Position numbers and translations under genes: made by a program. The notes beneath the pieces were generated by a model. The model did no database searches. It was not told the DNA's origin and saw only the letters and a list, made by a program, of their open reading frames with translations. This document shows positions 17,550-24,995 of a stretch of 64,000 nt of DNA, in pieces (the first letter of the stretch is position 1; the number at the start of each line of letters is the position of its first letter). Source of the stretch: Pseudomonas rhodesiae (GTDB lineage: Bacteria; Pseudomonadota; Gammaproteobacteria; Pseudomonadales; Pseudomonadaceae); NCBI RefSeq assembly GCF_007858255.1, contig NZ_VFEU01000001.1, positions 434,001-498,000 of the forward strand. The letters are read 5' to 3'.

Positions 17550-19892
17550 ATGGCTGGATTCACTCGGCTCCCACGGTTGCTGCGCTGGTTTTTGGGTGTT
17601 GTGCTGTCAGTGATTGCGCTGCTGTGGCTGGCTGACCGCATCTGGCCCTTGCCGCTGCCTCAGGATGATTTGGCGCGGGTGGTGCTGGCCGAGGATGGCA
17701 CGCCGTTATGGCGGTTTGCCGATGCCGACGGCGTGTGGCGCTATCCGGTGCAGACCAGTGAGGTGTCGCCGTATTACCTCGATGCGCTGCTCACCTATGA
17801 AGACCGCTGGTTTTATCAGCATCCGGGGGTGAACCCGCTGGCGTTGGTGCGGGCGACCTGGCAGAACCTGGCCGGGGAACGGGTGGTGTCGGGTGGCAGC
17901 ACCCTGTCGATGCAGGTGGCGCGCCTGCTGGACCCGCACTCGCGCACCTTGCACGGCAAGTTGCGTCAGTTGTGGCGCACAGCCCAGTTGGAGTGGCACC
18001 TGTCCAAGGCCGAGATCCTCAACCTGTACCTCAACCGCGCGCCCTTCGGTGGCACCTTGCAGGGCGTGGCGGCGGCCAGTTGGGCGTACCTGGGCAAATC
18101 CCCGGCGCAGTTGACCCACGCCGAGGCCGCGTTGCTGGCGGTATTACCACAGGCGCCCAGCCGCCTGCGCCCGGATCGCCATCCGCAACGTGCGCAGCAG
18201 GCCCGCGATAAGGTGCTACGGCGCCTCGCCGAATTCCAGGTATGGCCGCAAACGGCGGTCGATGAAGCCCTGGAAGAACCGCTGCTGCTCGCCCCACGCC
18301 AGGAGCCCAGCCTGGCGCCGTTGCTTGCGCGACGCCTGAACCGTCCCGACAGCCCGCCGTTGATCCGCACCACCCTGGACGCCTCCTTGCAGCGCCGTCT
18401 GGAAGACCTGCTGCTGGGCTGGCGTGCGCGTCTGCCGGAGCACACCTCGGCCGCGATCCTGGTGGTAGAAGAAGAAACCATGGCGGTGCGCGCCTACTTG
18501 GGTTCGGTGGACATCAACGATGCCAGGCGCTTCGGGCATGTGGACATGGTCAGCGCCTTGCGCTCGCCGGGCTCCACCTTGAAACCCTTCCTGTACGGCA
18601 TGGCGCTGGACGACGGCTTGATTCATTCCGAGTCGCTGCTGCAGGACGTGCCTCGGCGCTACGGCGATTACCGCCCGGGCAACTTTTCCATGGGCTTTAC
18701 CGGTGCGGTGCCGGCGAGTACGGCGCTGTCCAGTTCCCTCAACCTGCCGGCGGTGCAGTTGCTTGAAGCCTACGGGCCCAAGCGTTTTGCCGCGCAGATG
18801 CGCATCGGCGGCGTGCCCCTGGCGCTGCCGGCGCTGGCCGAGCCGAATTTGGCGCTGATTCTGGGCGGCGCCGGCAGCCGCCTTGAGGATCTGGTGAGCG
18901 GCTACAGCGCTTTCGCCCGCGACGGCAAGAGCGCCACTCTGCGCTTTCAACCGGACGATACGGTCAGAGAGCGGCCGTTACTGTCGCCAGGGGCCGCCTG
19001 GATTGTGCGGCGCATCCTCAGCGGCCAGGCCCGGCCGGACCGCGACCCGCGCGCCGAGTTGGTCCAGCGCCCGGTGCTGGCCTGGAAAACCGGCACCAGC
19101 TACGGCTTTCGCGATGCCTGGGCGATTGGTGTGGGGCCGCGCTACTTGATCGGCATCTGGATCGGCCGCCCGGACGGCACGCCCGTGCCCGGTCAGTTCG
19201 GTCTGGCGTCGGCGGCGCCACTGATGCTGCAAGTGCACGATGTGCTGACCAACCGCGACAGCCAGCGCGGTATCAGCGCGCCGGTCAAAGCGGTGCCGGC
19301 CAATGTCGGCGTGGCGGCGATCTGTTGGCCGCTGGGCCAGCCTATGAGCCGCACCGACCCTAATTGCCGACGCCAGCGCTTTGCCTGGACTCTGGACAAC
19401 ACCACGCCGCCGACCTTGCAGGCATTGGATCAACCGCTCAGCGTAGGGCTGATGGAAAACGTGTGGGTCAACGCCAAAGGCTTGCGAGTGGATGCCCACT
19501 GCCCCGGCGCGCAGGCCAGGAATATCGCCCTATGGCCCGCGCCGCTGGAGCCCTGGTTGCCCAGGGCCGAACGCCGTGAAGCACGCATTCCGGCGGCCGA
19601 CCCGGACTGCCCGCCACCGGCCTTGGCGGCCTCTTCACCGCTGTCGATTGTCGGCGTGCGCGAAGGCGACCAACTGCGCCTGCCGGCCGGCAGCCAGCAG
19701 GCTTTGCAGTTGAAGCTATCGGCCCTGGGCGGCAGTGGCCGGCGCTGGTGGTTCTTCAACGGCGCGCCACTGGGCGACAGTGCCAACCAGGGCAGCATCA
19801 ATGCCAGTTTCGAGCGCTTGGGCCGCTATCAGCTCAGTGTGCTGGATGAGGCCGGTCAAACCGCCAGGCTTGAATTCAGCGTGGTGGATTAG
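17550..19892 (+). CDS. pbpC: Penicillin-binding protein 1C
   Basis: A bifunctional class A peptidoglycan synthase of about 780 residues. After a membrane anchor come the glycosyltransferase domain (YEDRWFYQHPG with catalytic Glu, GGSTLSMQVARLL) and the transpeptidase domain. The latter shows the serine motif STLK, SSLN and KTGTS. A C-terminal BiPBP_C domain follows (WWFFNGAPLGDSANQG). The ATG at 17550 is used; an in-frame TTG at 17532 would add six residues and cannot be excluded. The pbpC-macroglobulin pairing is conserved from E. coli. The last 208 bases of this gene are repeated twice downstream. Confidence 0.94.
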   Translation: MAGFTRLPRLLRWFLGVVLSVIALLWLADRIWPLPLPQDDLARVVLAEDGTPLWRFADADGVWRYPVQTSEVSPYYLDALLTYEDRWFYQHPGVNPLALVRATWQNLAGERVVSGGSTLSMQVARLLDPHSRTLHGKLRQLWRTAQLEWHLSKAEILNLYLNRAPFGGTLQGVAAASWAYLGKSPAQLTHAEAALLAVLPQAPSRLRPDRHPQRAQQARDKVLRRLAEFQVWPQTAVDEALEEPLLLAPRQEPSLAPLLARRLNRPDSPPLIRTTLDASLQRRLEDLLLGWRARLPEHTSAAILVVEEETMAVRAYLGSVDINDARRFGHVDMVSALRSPGSTLKPFLYGMALDDGLIHSESLLQDVPRRYGDYRPGNFSMGFTGAVPASTALSSSLNLPAVQLLEAYGPKRFAAQMRIGGVPLALPALAEPNLALILGGAGSRLEDLVSGYSAFARDGKSATLRFQPDDTVRERPLLSPGAAWIVRRILSGQARPDRDPRAELVQRPVLAWKTGTSYGFRDAWAIGVGPRYLIGIWIGRPDGTPVPGQFGLASAAPLMLQVHDVLTNRDSQRGISAPVKAVPANVGVAAICWPLGQPMSRTDPNCRRQRFAWTLDNTTPPTLQALDQPLSVGLMENVWVNAKGLRVDAHCPGAQARNIALWPAPLEPWLPRAERREARIPAADPDCPPPALAASSPLSIVGVREGDQLRLPAGSQQALQLKLSALGGSGRRWWFFNGAPLGDSANQGSINASFERLGRYQLSVLDEAGQTARLEFSVVD

Positions 19893-19898
19893 GGCCTC

Positions 19899-19970
19899 AT
19901 CGGGGGCAAGCCCCCTCCCACTTTTTGTTATGTAAATGCATTCAAATGTGGGAGGGGGCTTGCCCCCGAT
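19899..19970. repeat. REPIN, copy 1 in the tandem array
   Basis: A perfect inverted REP pair (ATCGGGGGCAAGCCCCCTCC and its complement) with a short A+T-rich spacer containing TGTAAATGCATT. It begins six bases after the pbpC stop codon and may terminate or protect the pbpC transcript. Confidence 0.93.
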
Positions 19971-19996
19971 GGCGGCCTGAAGGCGACTCACTGCGC

Positions 19997-20204
19997 GGCC
20001 GGCAGCCAGCAGGCTTTGCAGCTGAAGCTATCGGCCCTGGGCGGCAGTGGCCGGCGCTGGTGGTTCCTCAACGGCGCGCCACTGGGCGACAGTGCCAACC
20101 AGGGCAGCATCAATGCCAGTTTCGAGCGCTTGGGCCGCTATCAGCTCAGTGTGCTGGATGAAGCCGGTCAAACCGCCCGGCTTGAATTCAGCGTGGTGGA
20201 TTAG
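19997..20204 (+). pseudogene. Duplicated 3' fragment of pbpC (copy 2)
   Basis: This is a near-identical copy of the last 208 bases of pbpC, encoding the end of the BiPBP_C domain (RRWWFLNGAPLGDSANQ to EFSVVD). It remains open to the same TAG. It lacks a promoter, a Shine-Dalgarno and the catalytic domains. It is best read as a by-product of tandem duplication, not a gene. Confidence 0.88.
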
Positions 20205-20210
20205 GGCCTC

Positions 20211-20282
20211 ATCGGGGGCAAGCCCCCTCCCACTTTTTGATATGTAAATGCATTCAAATGTGGGAGGGGGCTTGCCCCCGAT
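20211..20282. repeat. REPIN, copy 2 in the tandem array
   Basis: The same inverted REP pair as at 19899-19970, offset by exactly 312 bases. The spacer differs by one base (TTTTTGATATG for TTTTTGTTATG). Confidence 0.93.
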
Positions 20283-20308
20283 GGCGACCTGAAGGCGACT
20301 CACTGCGC

Positions 20309-20516
20309 GGCCGGCAGCCAGCAGGCTTTGCAGCTGAAGCTATCGGCCCTGGGCGGCAGTGGCCGGCGCTGGTGGTTCCTCAACGGCGCGCCACTGGGCG
20401 ACAGTGCCAACCAGGACAGCATCAATGCCAGTTTCGAGCGCTTGGGCCGCTACCAGCTCAGTGTGCTGGATGAGGCCGGTCAAACCGCCAGGCTTGAATT
20501 CAGCGTGGTGGATTAG
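20309..20516 (+). pseudogene. Duplicated 3' fragment of pbpC (copy 3)
   Basis: The third copy of the pbpC 3' end, with one amino-acid change (SANQDSIN instead of SANQGSIN) and an otherwise open frame to TAG. As with copy 2, there is no start signal, and it is unlikely to be expressed as a protein. Confidence 0.88.
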
Positions 20517-20522
20517 GGCCTC

Positions 20523-20594
20523 ATCGGGGGCAAGCTCCCTCCCACTTTTTGTTATGTAAATGCATTCAAATGTGGGAGGGGGCTTGCCCCCGAT
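20523..20594. repeat. REPIN, copy 3 in the tandem array
   Basis: The third REPIN of the array. Its left REP has a single change (CAAGCTCCCTCC), so the stem is slightly weaker than in copies 1 and 2. Confidence 0.92.
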
Positions 20595-20677
20595 GGCAGC
20601 CTGAAGGCCATCCCAGGTGATTCACTTGCCTTCAACGCTCATCCCCCCGAAGCTATACACCTTCAGGAGCCCGCCCC

Positions 20678-20986
20678 ATGAACCTCGAACACCTCACCGA
20701 ACGCCTGCATCGCATCCGCGATACCAACGACTGGAAACCGTTTCACAGCCCGAAAAACCTGGCCATGGCCGCCAGTGTGGAAATGGCCGAGTTGGTGGAA
20801 ATCTTCCAATGGCTCACCGAAGACCAATCCCGCCAATTGCCCGCCGACAAACTCGCCCACGCCGGCCAGGAAGTCGGCGATATCGTGTTGTATCTGTTGT
20901 TGCTGTGCAGTGAGCTGGGCCTGGACATGAACGAGGTGGTGCGCGCCAAACTGGCCGATAGCGAACGGCGGTTTATCCATGAGTGA
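20678..20986 (+). CDS. MazG-like nucleotide pyrophosphohydrolase
   Basis: A 102-residue all-alpha NTP pyrophosphatase of the MazG-like/dCTPase group. The metal-binding pattern is visible in SVEMAELVEIFQW and GQEVGDIVLYLLLL (paired E/ExxE and ExxD). It probably hydrolyses non-canonical or excess (d)NTPs to monophosphates. AGGAG precedes the ATG. It overlaps the next gene, cmoM, by eight bases, so the two are likely co-translated. Confidence 0.88.
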   Translation: MNLEHLTERLHRIRDTNDWKPFHSPKNLAMAASVEMAELVEIFQWLTEDQSRQLPADKLAHAGQEVGDIVLYLLLLCSELGLDMNEVVRAKLADSERRFIHE

Positions 20987-21728
20987 CCGTCACTTCGACC
21001 AACTGGCCACGCGCTTTGCCGAAAAAATCTACGGCGGCGCCAAAGGCGCGATCCGCCTGGCGGTGTTGCAGGCCGACCTGGCCGAAGCCTTGCCGCAGCG
21101 CCCTTTGCGCGTGCTGGATATCGGTGCCGGGCTCGGGCATATGTCCCTGTGGCTGGCCGAGCGTGGGCATCAGGTGACGCTGGCCGAACCCGCCGCGCCG
21201 ATGCTCGAAGGCGCTCGCCAACGCTTCGCCGAAGCCGGGCAGCACGCTACCTTCATCCACGCGCCGTGGCAGGAACTGCTCGGCCAGCTCACCGAACCCT
21301 ATGACCTGGTGCTGTGCCACGCCGTGCTGGAGTGGCTGGCCGAACCCCACGCCATCCTGCCGGTGTTGCATCAGCTGACCGCGCCGGGGGGCTGGTTGTC
21401 CCTGGCGTTCTACAACCGCGATGCGCTGATCTACCGCAACCTGCTCAAAGGCCATTTCCGCAAAATGCGCAAGAACGACATGGCCGGCGAAAAGCAAAGC
21501 CTTACTCCGCAACAGCCCCTCGACCCGCGAGAGCTGGCGGCGCAACTCGAAGGGTTGTGGCAGGTCGAAAGCCAAAGTGGCGTGCGGGTGTTCCACGACT
21601 ATATGCCGGTGGAGTTCCAGGCCCGCGCCGCCTTGCAGGATCTTGTCGAGATGGAGCTCGCTCATCGTCGTCACCCAAGCTTTGCCGGACTTGGGCGTTA
21701 TTTGCACTGGATCTGCCGTCCGGTTTAA
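20979..21728 (+). CDS. cmoM: tRNA 5-carboxymethoxyuridine methyltransferase
   Basis: A 249-residue SAM-dependent class I methyltransferase (formerly SmtA) that methylates cmo5U to mcmo5U at the tRNA wobble position. It starts MSDRHFDQLATRFAEKIYGG, characteristic of CmoM. The SAM-binding motif I is VLDIGAGLGHMS, and motif IV is DLVLCHAVLEWL. Length is normal. The start lies inside the end of the MazG-like gene. Confidence 0.9.
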   Translation: MSDRHFDQLATRFAEKIYGGAKGAIRLAVLQADLAEALPQRPLRVLDIGAGLGHMSLWLAERGHQVTLAEPAAPMLEGARQRFAEAGQHATFIHAPWQELLGQLTEPYDLVLCHAVLEWLAEPHAILPVLHQLTAPGGWLSLAFYNRDALIYRNLLKGHFRKMRKNDMAGEKQSLTPQQPLDPRELAAQLEGLWQVESQSGVRVFHDYMPVEFQARAALQDLVEMELAHRRHPSFAGLGRYLHWICRPV

Positions 21729-21752
21729 GCGGTTCAGTCTGCGGAGGTCGAA

Positions 21753-22355
21753 ATGCGTCGTCTGTGCTTGATCCTGCTGTCCCTCGGGCTCGGAGCATGC
21801 TCCAGCCCCAACCCTTACGTGGCCGCTTCGGCCCCGATCCCGCCGGCGCCGCCTCAGGCCGCCACCACGTTCGATGCCAGCGCCTACCCGGCGCCGGTGC
21901 GTGACTACGGTGCTTACCGCAATTGGGCGTGGCGCAATGGCCAACTGCCGGCGGGCACCGCGTGGGCCGATTCGGCGCAGATCGCCGAAGCGGTCAGCGG
22001 GGCCCTCGACCAGCGCGGCCTGCGCCCGCTGCATGACAACCGCCCGGCGGACCTGCTGGTGAGCGCCGATGTTCGCCAGGAGAAGCGCCTGCGCCAAGTC
22101 CAGGATGATTACGGCTATGGTTACGGCGGCTATAACCGCTATGGCCCAGGCTACGGCATGTACAACAGCGTGCCAGTGGTGCGCACCTATGAAGTGCAAG
22201 TGGTGGTGGTTCGCATCAACCTGTTCGATGCCCGCAGCGGCCAGCCGGTGTGGAGCGCCAGCGCGGAAACCAGCAGCCAGGGCAGCCTCAGCGAGCGGGC
22301 CGATGCGCTGCGCCAGGCGGTACAAAAGGCCATGGCCGCGTATCCGCCGCGTTAA
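21753..22355 (+). CDS. DUF4136 lipoprotein
   Basis: A 200-residue lipoprotein with a signal peptide ending at lipobox LGAC (about Cys17) and a DUF4136 domain. Typical segments are [28 protein letters not shown] and the Gly/Tyr-rich loop [19 protein letters not shown]. The function of the family is unknown; an outer-membrane location is inferred. It is a tandem paralogue of the next gene, 45 bases before it. Confidence 0.85.
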   Translation: MRRLCLILLSLGLGACSSPNPYVAASAPIPPAPPQAATTFDASAYPAPVRDYGAYRNWAWRNGQLPAGTAWADSAQIAEAVSGALDQRGLRPLHDNRPADLLVSADVRQEKRLRQVQDDYGYGYGGYNRYGPGYGMYNSVPVVRTYEVQVVVVRINLFDARSGQPVWSASAETSSQGSLSERADALRQAVQKAMAAYPPR

Positions 22356-22400
22356 CCGCTATTCTCATTTAACGTGTCTGCCGCTTTTTGGAGAACCACC

Positions 22401-22958
22401 ATGTTTCGTCGTATCGCTACGCTTGCGTTTGCTGTGCTGCTGAGCGGTTGCCAGACCAGTCAAGTCAACCACGACTTCGATGCCAGCCGGGACTTCGGTG
22501 CCTACCGCAGTTGGGCTTGGAAAGACCCCGCCCTGCAATACCGCCCCGATGATCCGCGCATCAAAAGCGACCTTACCGAGCAGCGCATCCGCCAAGCCGT
22601 CGGCGAGCAACTTGACCAGCGCGGTTTGCGCCCGGCGGCTGCCGGCGCCAAGGCAGACGTGAACGTACAGGCTTACCTGATCGTCGAAGACCGCCAGCAG
22701 CAAGTCACCACCAACTACGGCGGCGCCTGGGGCGGTCCATGGAACGGCTATTGGGGCGCGCCGATGTACAACGAAACCCGCAACGTCACCTACAAAGTGG
22801 CGACCATCCAGATCGACCTGCTGGACGGCAAGGACGGCAAACTGGTGTGGCGCGGCAGCGATGAACAACTGATGAGCAGCACCCCGAACCCGCAGGACCG
22901 CAATAGCGCGATCCGCACCACGGTCACGCGCATCCTCTCCAGCTATCCGCCCCACTGA
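22401..22958 (+). CDS. DUF4136 lipoprotein (tandem paralogue)
   Basis: A 185-residue lipoprotein of the same family as its upstream neighbour. The lipobox is LLSGC, and FDASRDFGAYRSWAWKD, DQRGLRP and WRGSDEQLMSS are visible. The ATG at 22401 is chosen for the GGAGAA site upstream and the immediate signal peptide; an in-frame start 27 bases earlier gives a poorer N-terminus. It is followed by a terminator-like hairpin, so the two genes probably end a transcription unit. Confidence 0.85.
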   Translation: MFRRIATLAFAVLLSGCQTSQVNHDFDASRDFGAYRSWAWKDPALQYRPDDPRIKSDLTEQRIRQAVGEQLDQRGLRPAAAGAKADVNVQAYLIVEDRQQQVTTNYGGAWGGPWNGYWGAPMYNETRNVTYKVATIQIDLLDGKDGKLVWRGSDEQLMSSTPNPQDRNSAIRTTVTRILSSYPPH

Positions 22959-22967
22959 TCGATCACC

Positions 22968-22988
22968 GGGGGCTGCGCGGCAGCCCCC
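22968..22988 (+). terminator. GC-rich hairpin after the DUF4136 pair
   Basis: A 9-bp stem (GGGGGCTGC/GCAGCCCCC) with a three-base loop lies ten bases after the stop codon. There is no T run, so it is a probable weak terminator or RNA-end structure that separates this unit from tadG. Confidence 0.6.
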
Positions 22989-23045
22989 GCCATCCTTGTC
23001 TACACTCCATCGAACCTACGGAGAGTAAGCGCGAAGGAGTGCCTG

Positions 23046-24995
23046 ATGTCTCCCCGAATCGGTTGCAGGCAGCGTGGCGCCATTAGCTTGATGGCGGCGG
23101 GCACCCTCGCGGTGGCCCTGGTCTTTCTTTTGCTGGCGGTGGACAGCGGCCGCCTGTATCTGGACAAGCGCAAATTACAATCCATCGCCGACACTTCGGC
23201 CCTGGAGGCCGCCGGGCGTGGCGGCCTGTGTAGCCCCACCACCACGGCCAACGACTATGCCAAGCAAAACGCCGCGCGCAATGGCTTCACCGTGGTCGCC
23301 GGCGACAGTAGCCGTGGCCTGGCGGTAACTTGCGGCACGCTGATCACCAATGCCGCCAATATTCGCGTCTTCAGCCCCGATGTCACCCAGAGCGAGGCCG
23401 TGCGCGTGGTGGCCACCCGCAACGTGACGACCAGCATCGCCAGCGGCCTCTGGAGCCTGTTCAGCGGCGGCTCGGCGTCCACTCAAACCCAGCTCAGTGC
23501 CACCGCCGTGGCCGCCTATGCACCGCCCGTTGCGCAACTGAGCATCCGCAGCAACCTGGGCACCGTCGATTCGGCAAAGTCCGACGTTTTGAATCTGCTG
23601 ATGGGCCGCCTGCTGGGCGGAAGCCTGTCGCTGACAGCCGCTGGCTGGAATGGACTGCTGGGCACCAACGTCAATCTGCTCGGCTACCTGGACCAGTTGG
23701 CGATCAGCTTGAACGTCAAGGCGGGTGACTATGAGGCGTTGCTCACCACGGCGGTGTCCGCCAATGAGCTGATTGATGCGGCAGTGAAAGTCCTGCAAAC
23801 AAACGGCGCCGTGGCCACCGCCGTTATCAACGATGTGATCAAGGTTCAGGCGATTGCCCCCAGCACCCGGCAGTTGACGGTCGGGCAGTTGCTCAAGATC
23901 GCCACCGGTACACCGGCTGCCGCCTTGAACACCAACCTTCAACTGTTCCAACTGCTGCAAACCACCGCGCAGTTGTCCAGCAGCAAGAACCCCGTGAGCG
24001 CAGCGGTGCAGTTGAATATTCCGCTGGTGGGCAATGTATCGGTGCAGACCAAAGTCATCGACCCGCCGCAACTGTCGGCGGTCGGCAACCCGGCGAAGGC
24101 CAAGGCGGGGCTCAACAACGTGCCGCCGACGGATCAGATAGCCGTGCGCACGGCGCAGGTGCGCACGCTCATTACGGTTCAGGCGCCAGTTTTGAACGGG
24201 GTGGCTTCGGTGGCGACGGTATTGAATGGGCTGCGTACACCGGTTTCGAACCTGGTGGCAGGCCTGCTGAACCTGAATATTCCGGCGGCGGTGGGGGGGC
24301 TGTTGTGTCTGGTTTCGTGTGAAATCACCGACGTGGCGATCGCTGATACGTTGTCGATTTATCTCGAAGCCGCCAGCGCCGAAAGTCATGTCACCGATTA
24401 TTCCTGCGCAACGCCGACCAGCAAATCGCTGACTGTCCAGGCGACAACGTCGGCGGCCACCTTGGGGGTCGGTACTGTCAGCCCGACGGCGTTGTCTTCC
24501 GCCTCGCCTGTGGTGGTTCAGCCGCTGAGGCTGGTGGATTTCGGCAAGCGCTCGTGTGCGGTCTTGAACCTGCTCTGCAGTCCCAACCGTACCCCCACGG
24601 TGGGCGGTGGTTTGACGGTCAGGGCGCTGTCCACCGTGGGCGCCCAGACCGGGACGCTGGTGTTTGCCCCCGTGGCTGAAATGAACACCACGCCGACGTA
24701 TCTGCCGGCGTCGGGCTCGACCAATATCGTCGGCAGCCTGAGCGCCACATTGAGTGGTTTGCAGGTCACGTACGTGCCCCCCAGCGGCACTGTGTCCAGT
24801 GGCGCGCTGGCCGGGATGGCCAGCACGTTGAACACCATTACCAACGCGGTGATCGGCCTGGTTCAAGGTGTGCTTTCACCGATCCTCGACCCGGTTGTCA
24901 ACAGCCTGCTCAAGTCCCTGGGCATCAGCCTGGGCAATGCCGAAGTCGGTGCCAACCTCAGTTGCCATATGGGCCGCGCTTACTTGGTGATCTGA
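23046..24995 (+). CDS. tadG: Tad pilus assembly protein TadG-like
   Basis: A 649-residue protein with an N-terminal TadE/TadG-type membrane segment (RGAISLMAAGTLAVALVFLLLAVDSGRLYLDKRKLQSIADTSALEAA). A long secreted region rich in Ala/Val/Thr follows, with CysGly-containing loops in the C-terminal half. TadG proteins are minor pilin-like or anchoring components of the Flp pilus. AAGGAG precedes the ATG. It is convergent with pprA; the two reading frames overlap by 16 bases at their ends. It is separated from the rest of the assembly genes by pprA, tadF, fppA and pprB. Confidence 0.85.
   Translation: MSPRIGCRQRGAISLMAAGTLAVALVFLLLAVDSGRLYLDKRKLQSIADTSALEAAGRGGLCSPTTTANDYAKQNAARNGFTVVAGDSSRGLAVTCGTLITNAANIRVFSPDVTQSEAVRVVATRNVTTSIASGLWSLFSGGSASTQTQLSATAVAAYAPPVAQLSIRSNLGTVDSAKSDVLNLLMGRLLGGSLSLTAAGWNGLLGTNVNLLGYLDQLAISLNVKAGDYEALLTTAVSANELIDAAVKVLQTNGAVATAVINDVIKVQAIAPSTRQLTVGQLLKIATGTPAAALNTNLQLFQLLQTTAQLSSSKNPVSAAVQLNIPLVGNVSVQTKVIDPPQLSAVGNPAKAKAGLNNVPPTDQIAVRTAQVRTLITVQAPVLNGVASVATVLNGLRTPVSNLVAGLLNLNIPAAVGGLLCLVSCEITDVAIADTLSIYLEAASAESHVTDYSCATPTSKSLTVQATTSAATLGVGTVSPTALSSASPVVVQPLRLVDFGKRSCAVLNLLCSPNRTPTVGGGLTVRALSTVGAQTGTLVFAPVAEMNTTPTYLPASGSTNIVGSLSATLSGLQVTYVPPSGTVSSGALAGMASTLNTITNAVIGLVQGVLSPILDPVVNSLLKSLGISLGNAEVGANLSCHMGRAYLVI

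Larger units (their letters stand above)
19685..20608 (+). repeat. Tandem triplication, 312-bp period, containing the pbpC 3' end and a REPIN
   Basis: Three direct copies start at GGCCGGCAG (19685, 19997, 20309) with an exact 312-bp period. Each contains the last 208 bases of pbpC including its TAG, then a REP doublet and a short spacer. The third copy diverges after CTGAAGGC at about 20608. Copies 2 and 3 share changes not in copy 1, such as CAGCTGAAG for CAGTTGAAG. At the junctions, GAAGGCGAC is present both in pbpC (19662) and before copies 2 and 3, with a five-base difference. This points to recombination at short homology followed by expansion. Confidence 0.95.

Noticed and set aside
19997..20516. 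Two 62-residue genes after pbpC
   Set aside because: The frames are duplicated tails of pbpC without start signals, created by tandem repetition.
19685..20608. CRISPR array
   Set aside because: The repeats are 312 bases long, contiguous and contain pbpC coding sequence. There are no unique spacers or cas genes.
23175..24866. Long minus-strand frame opposite tadG
   Set aside because: Its translation is Arg/Gly/His-rich low-complexity sequence typical of antisense to a GC-rich gene, and tadG has clear start signals and a pilin-like N-terminus.
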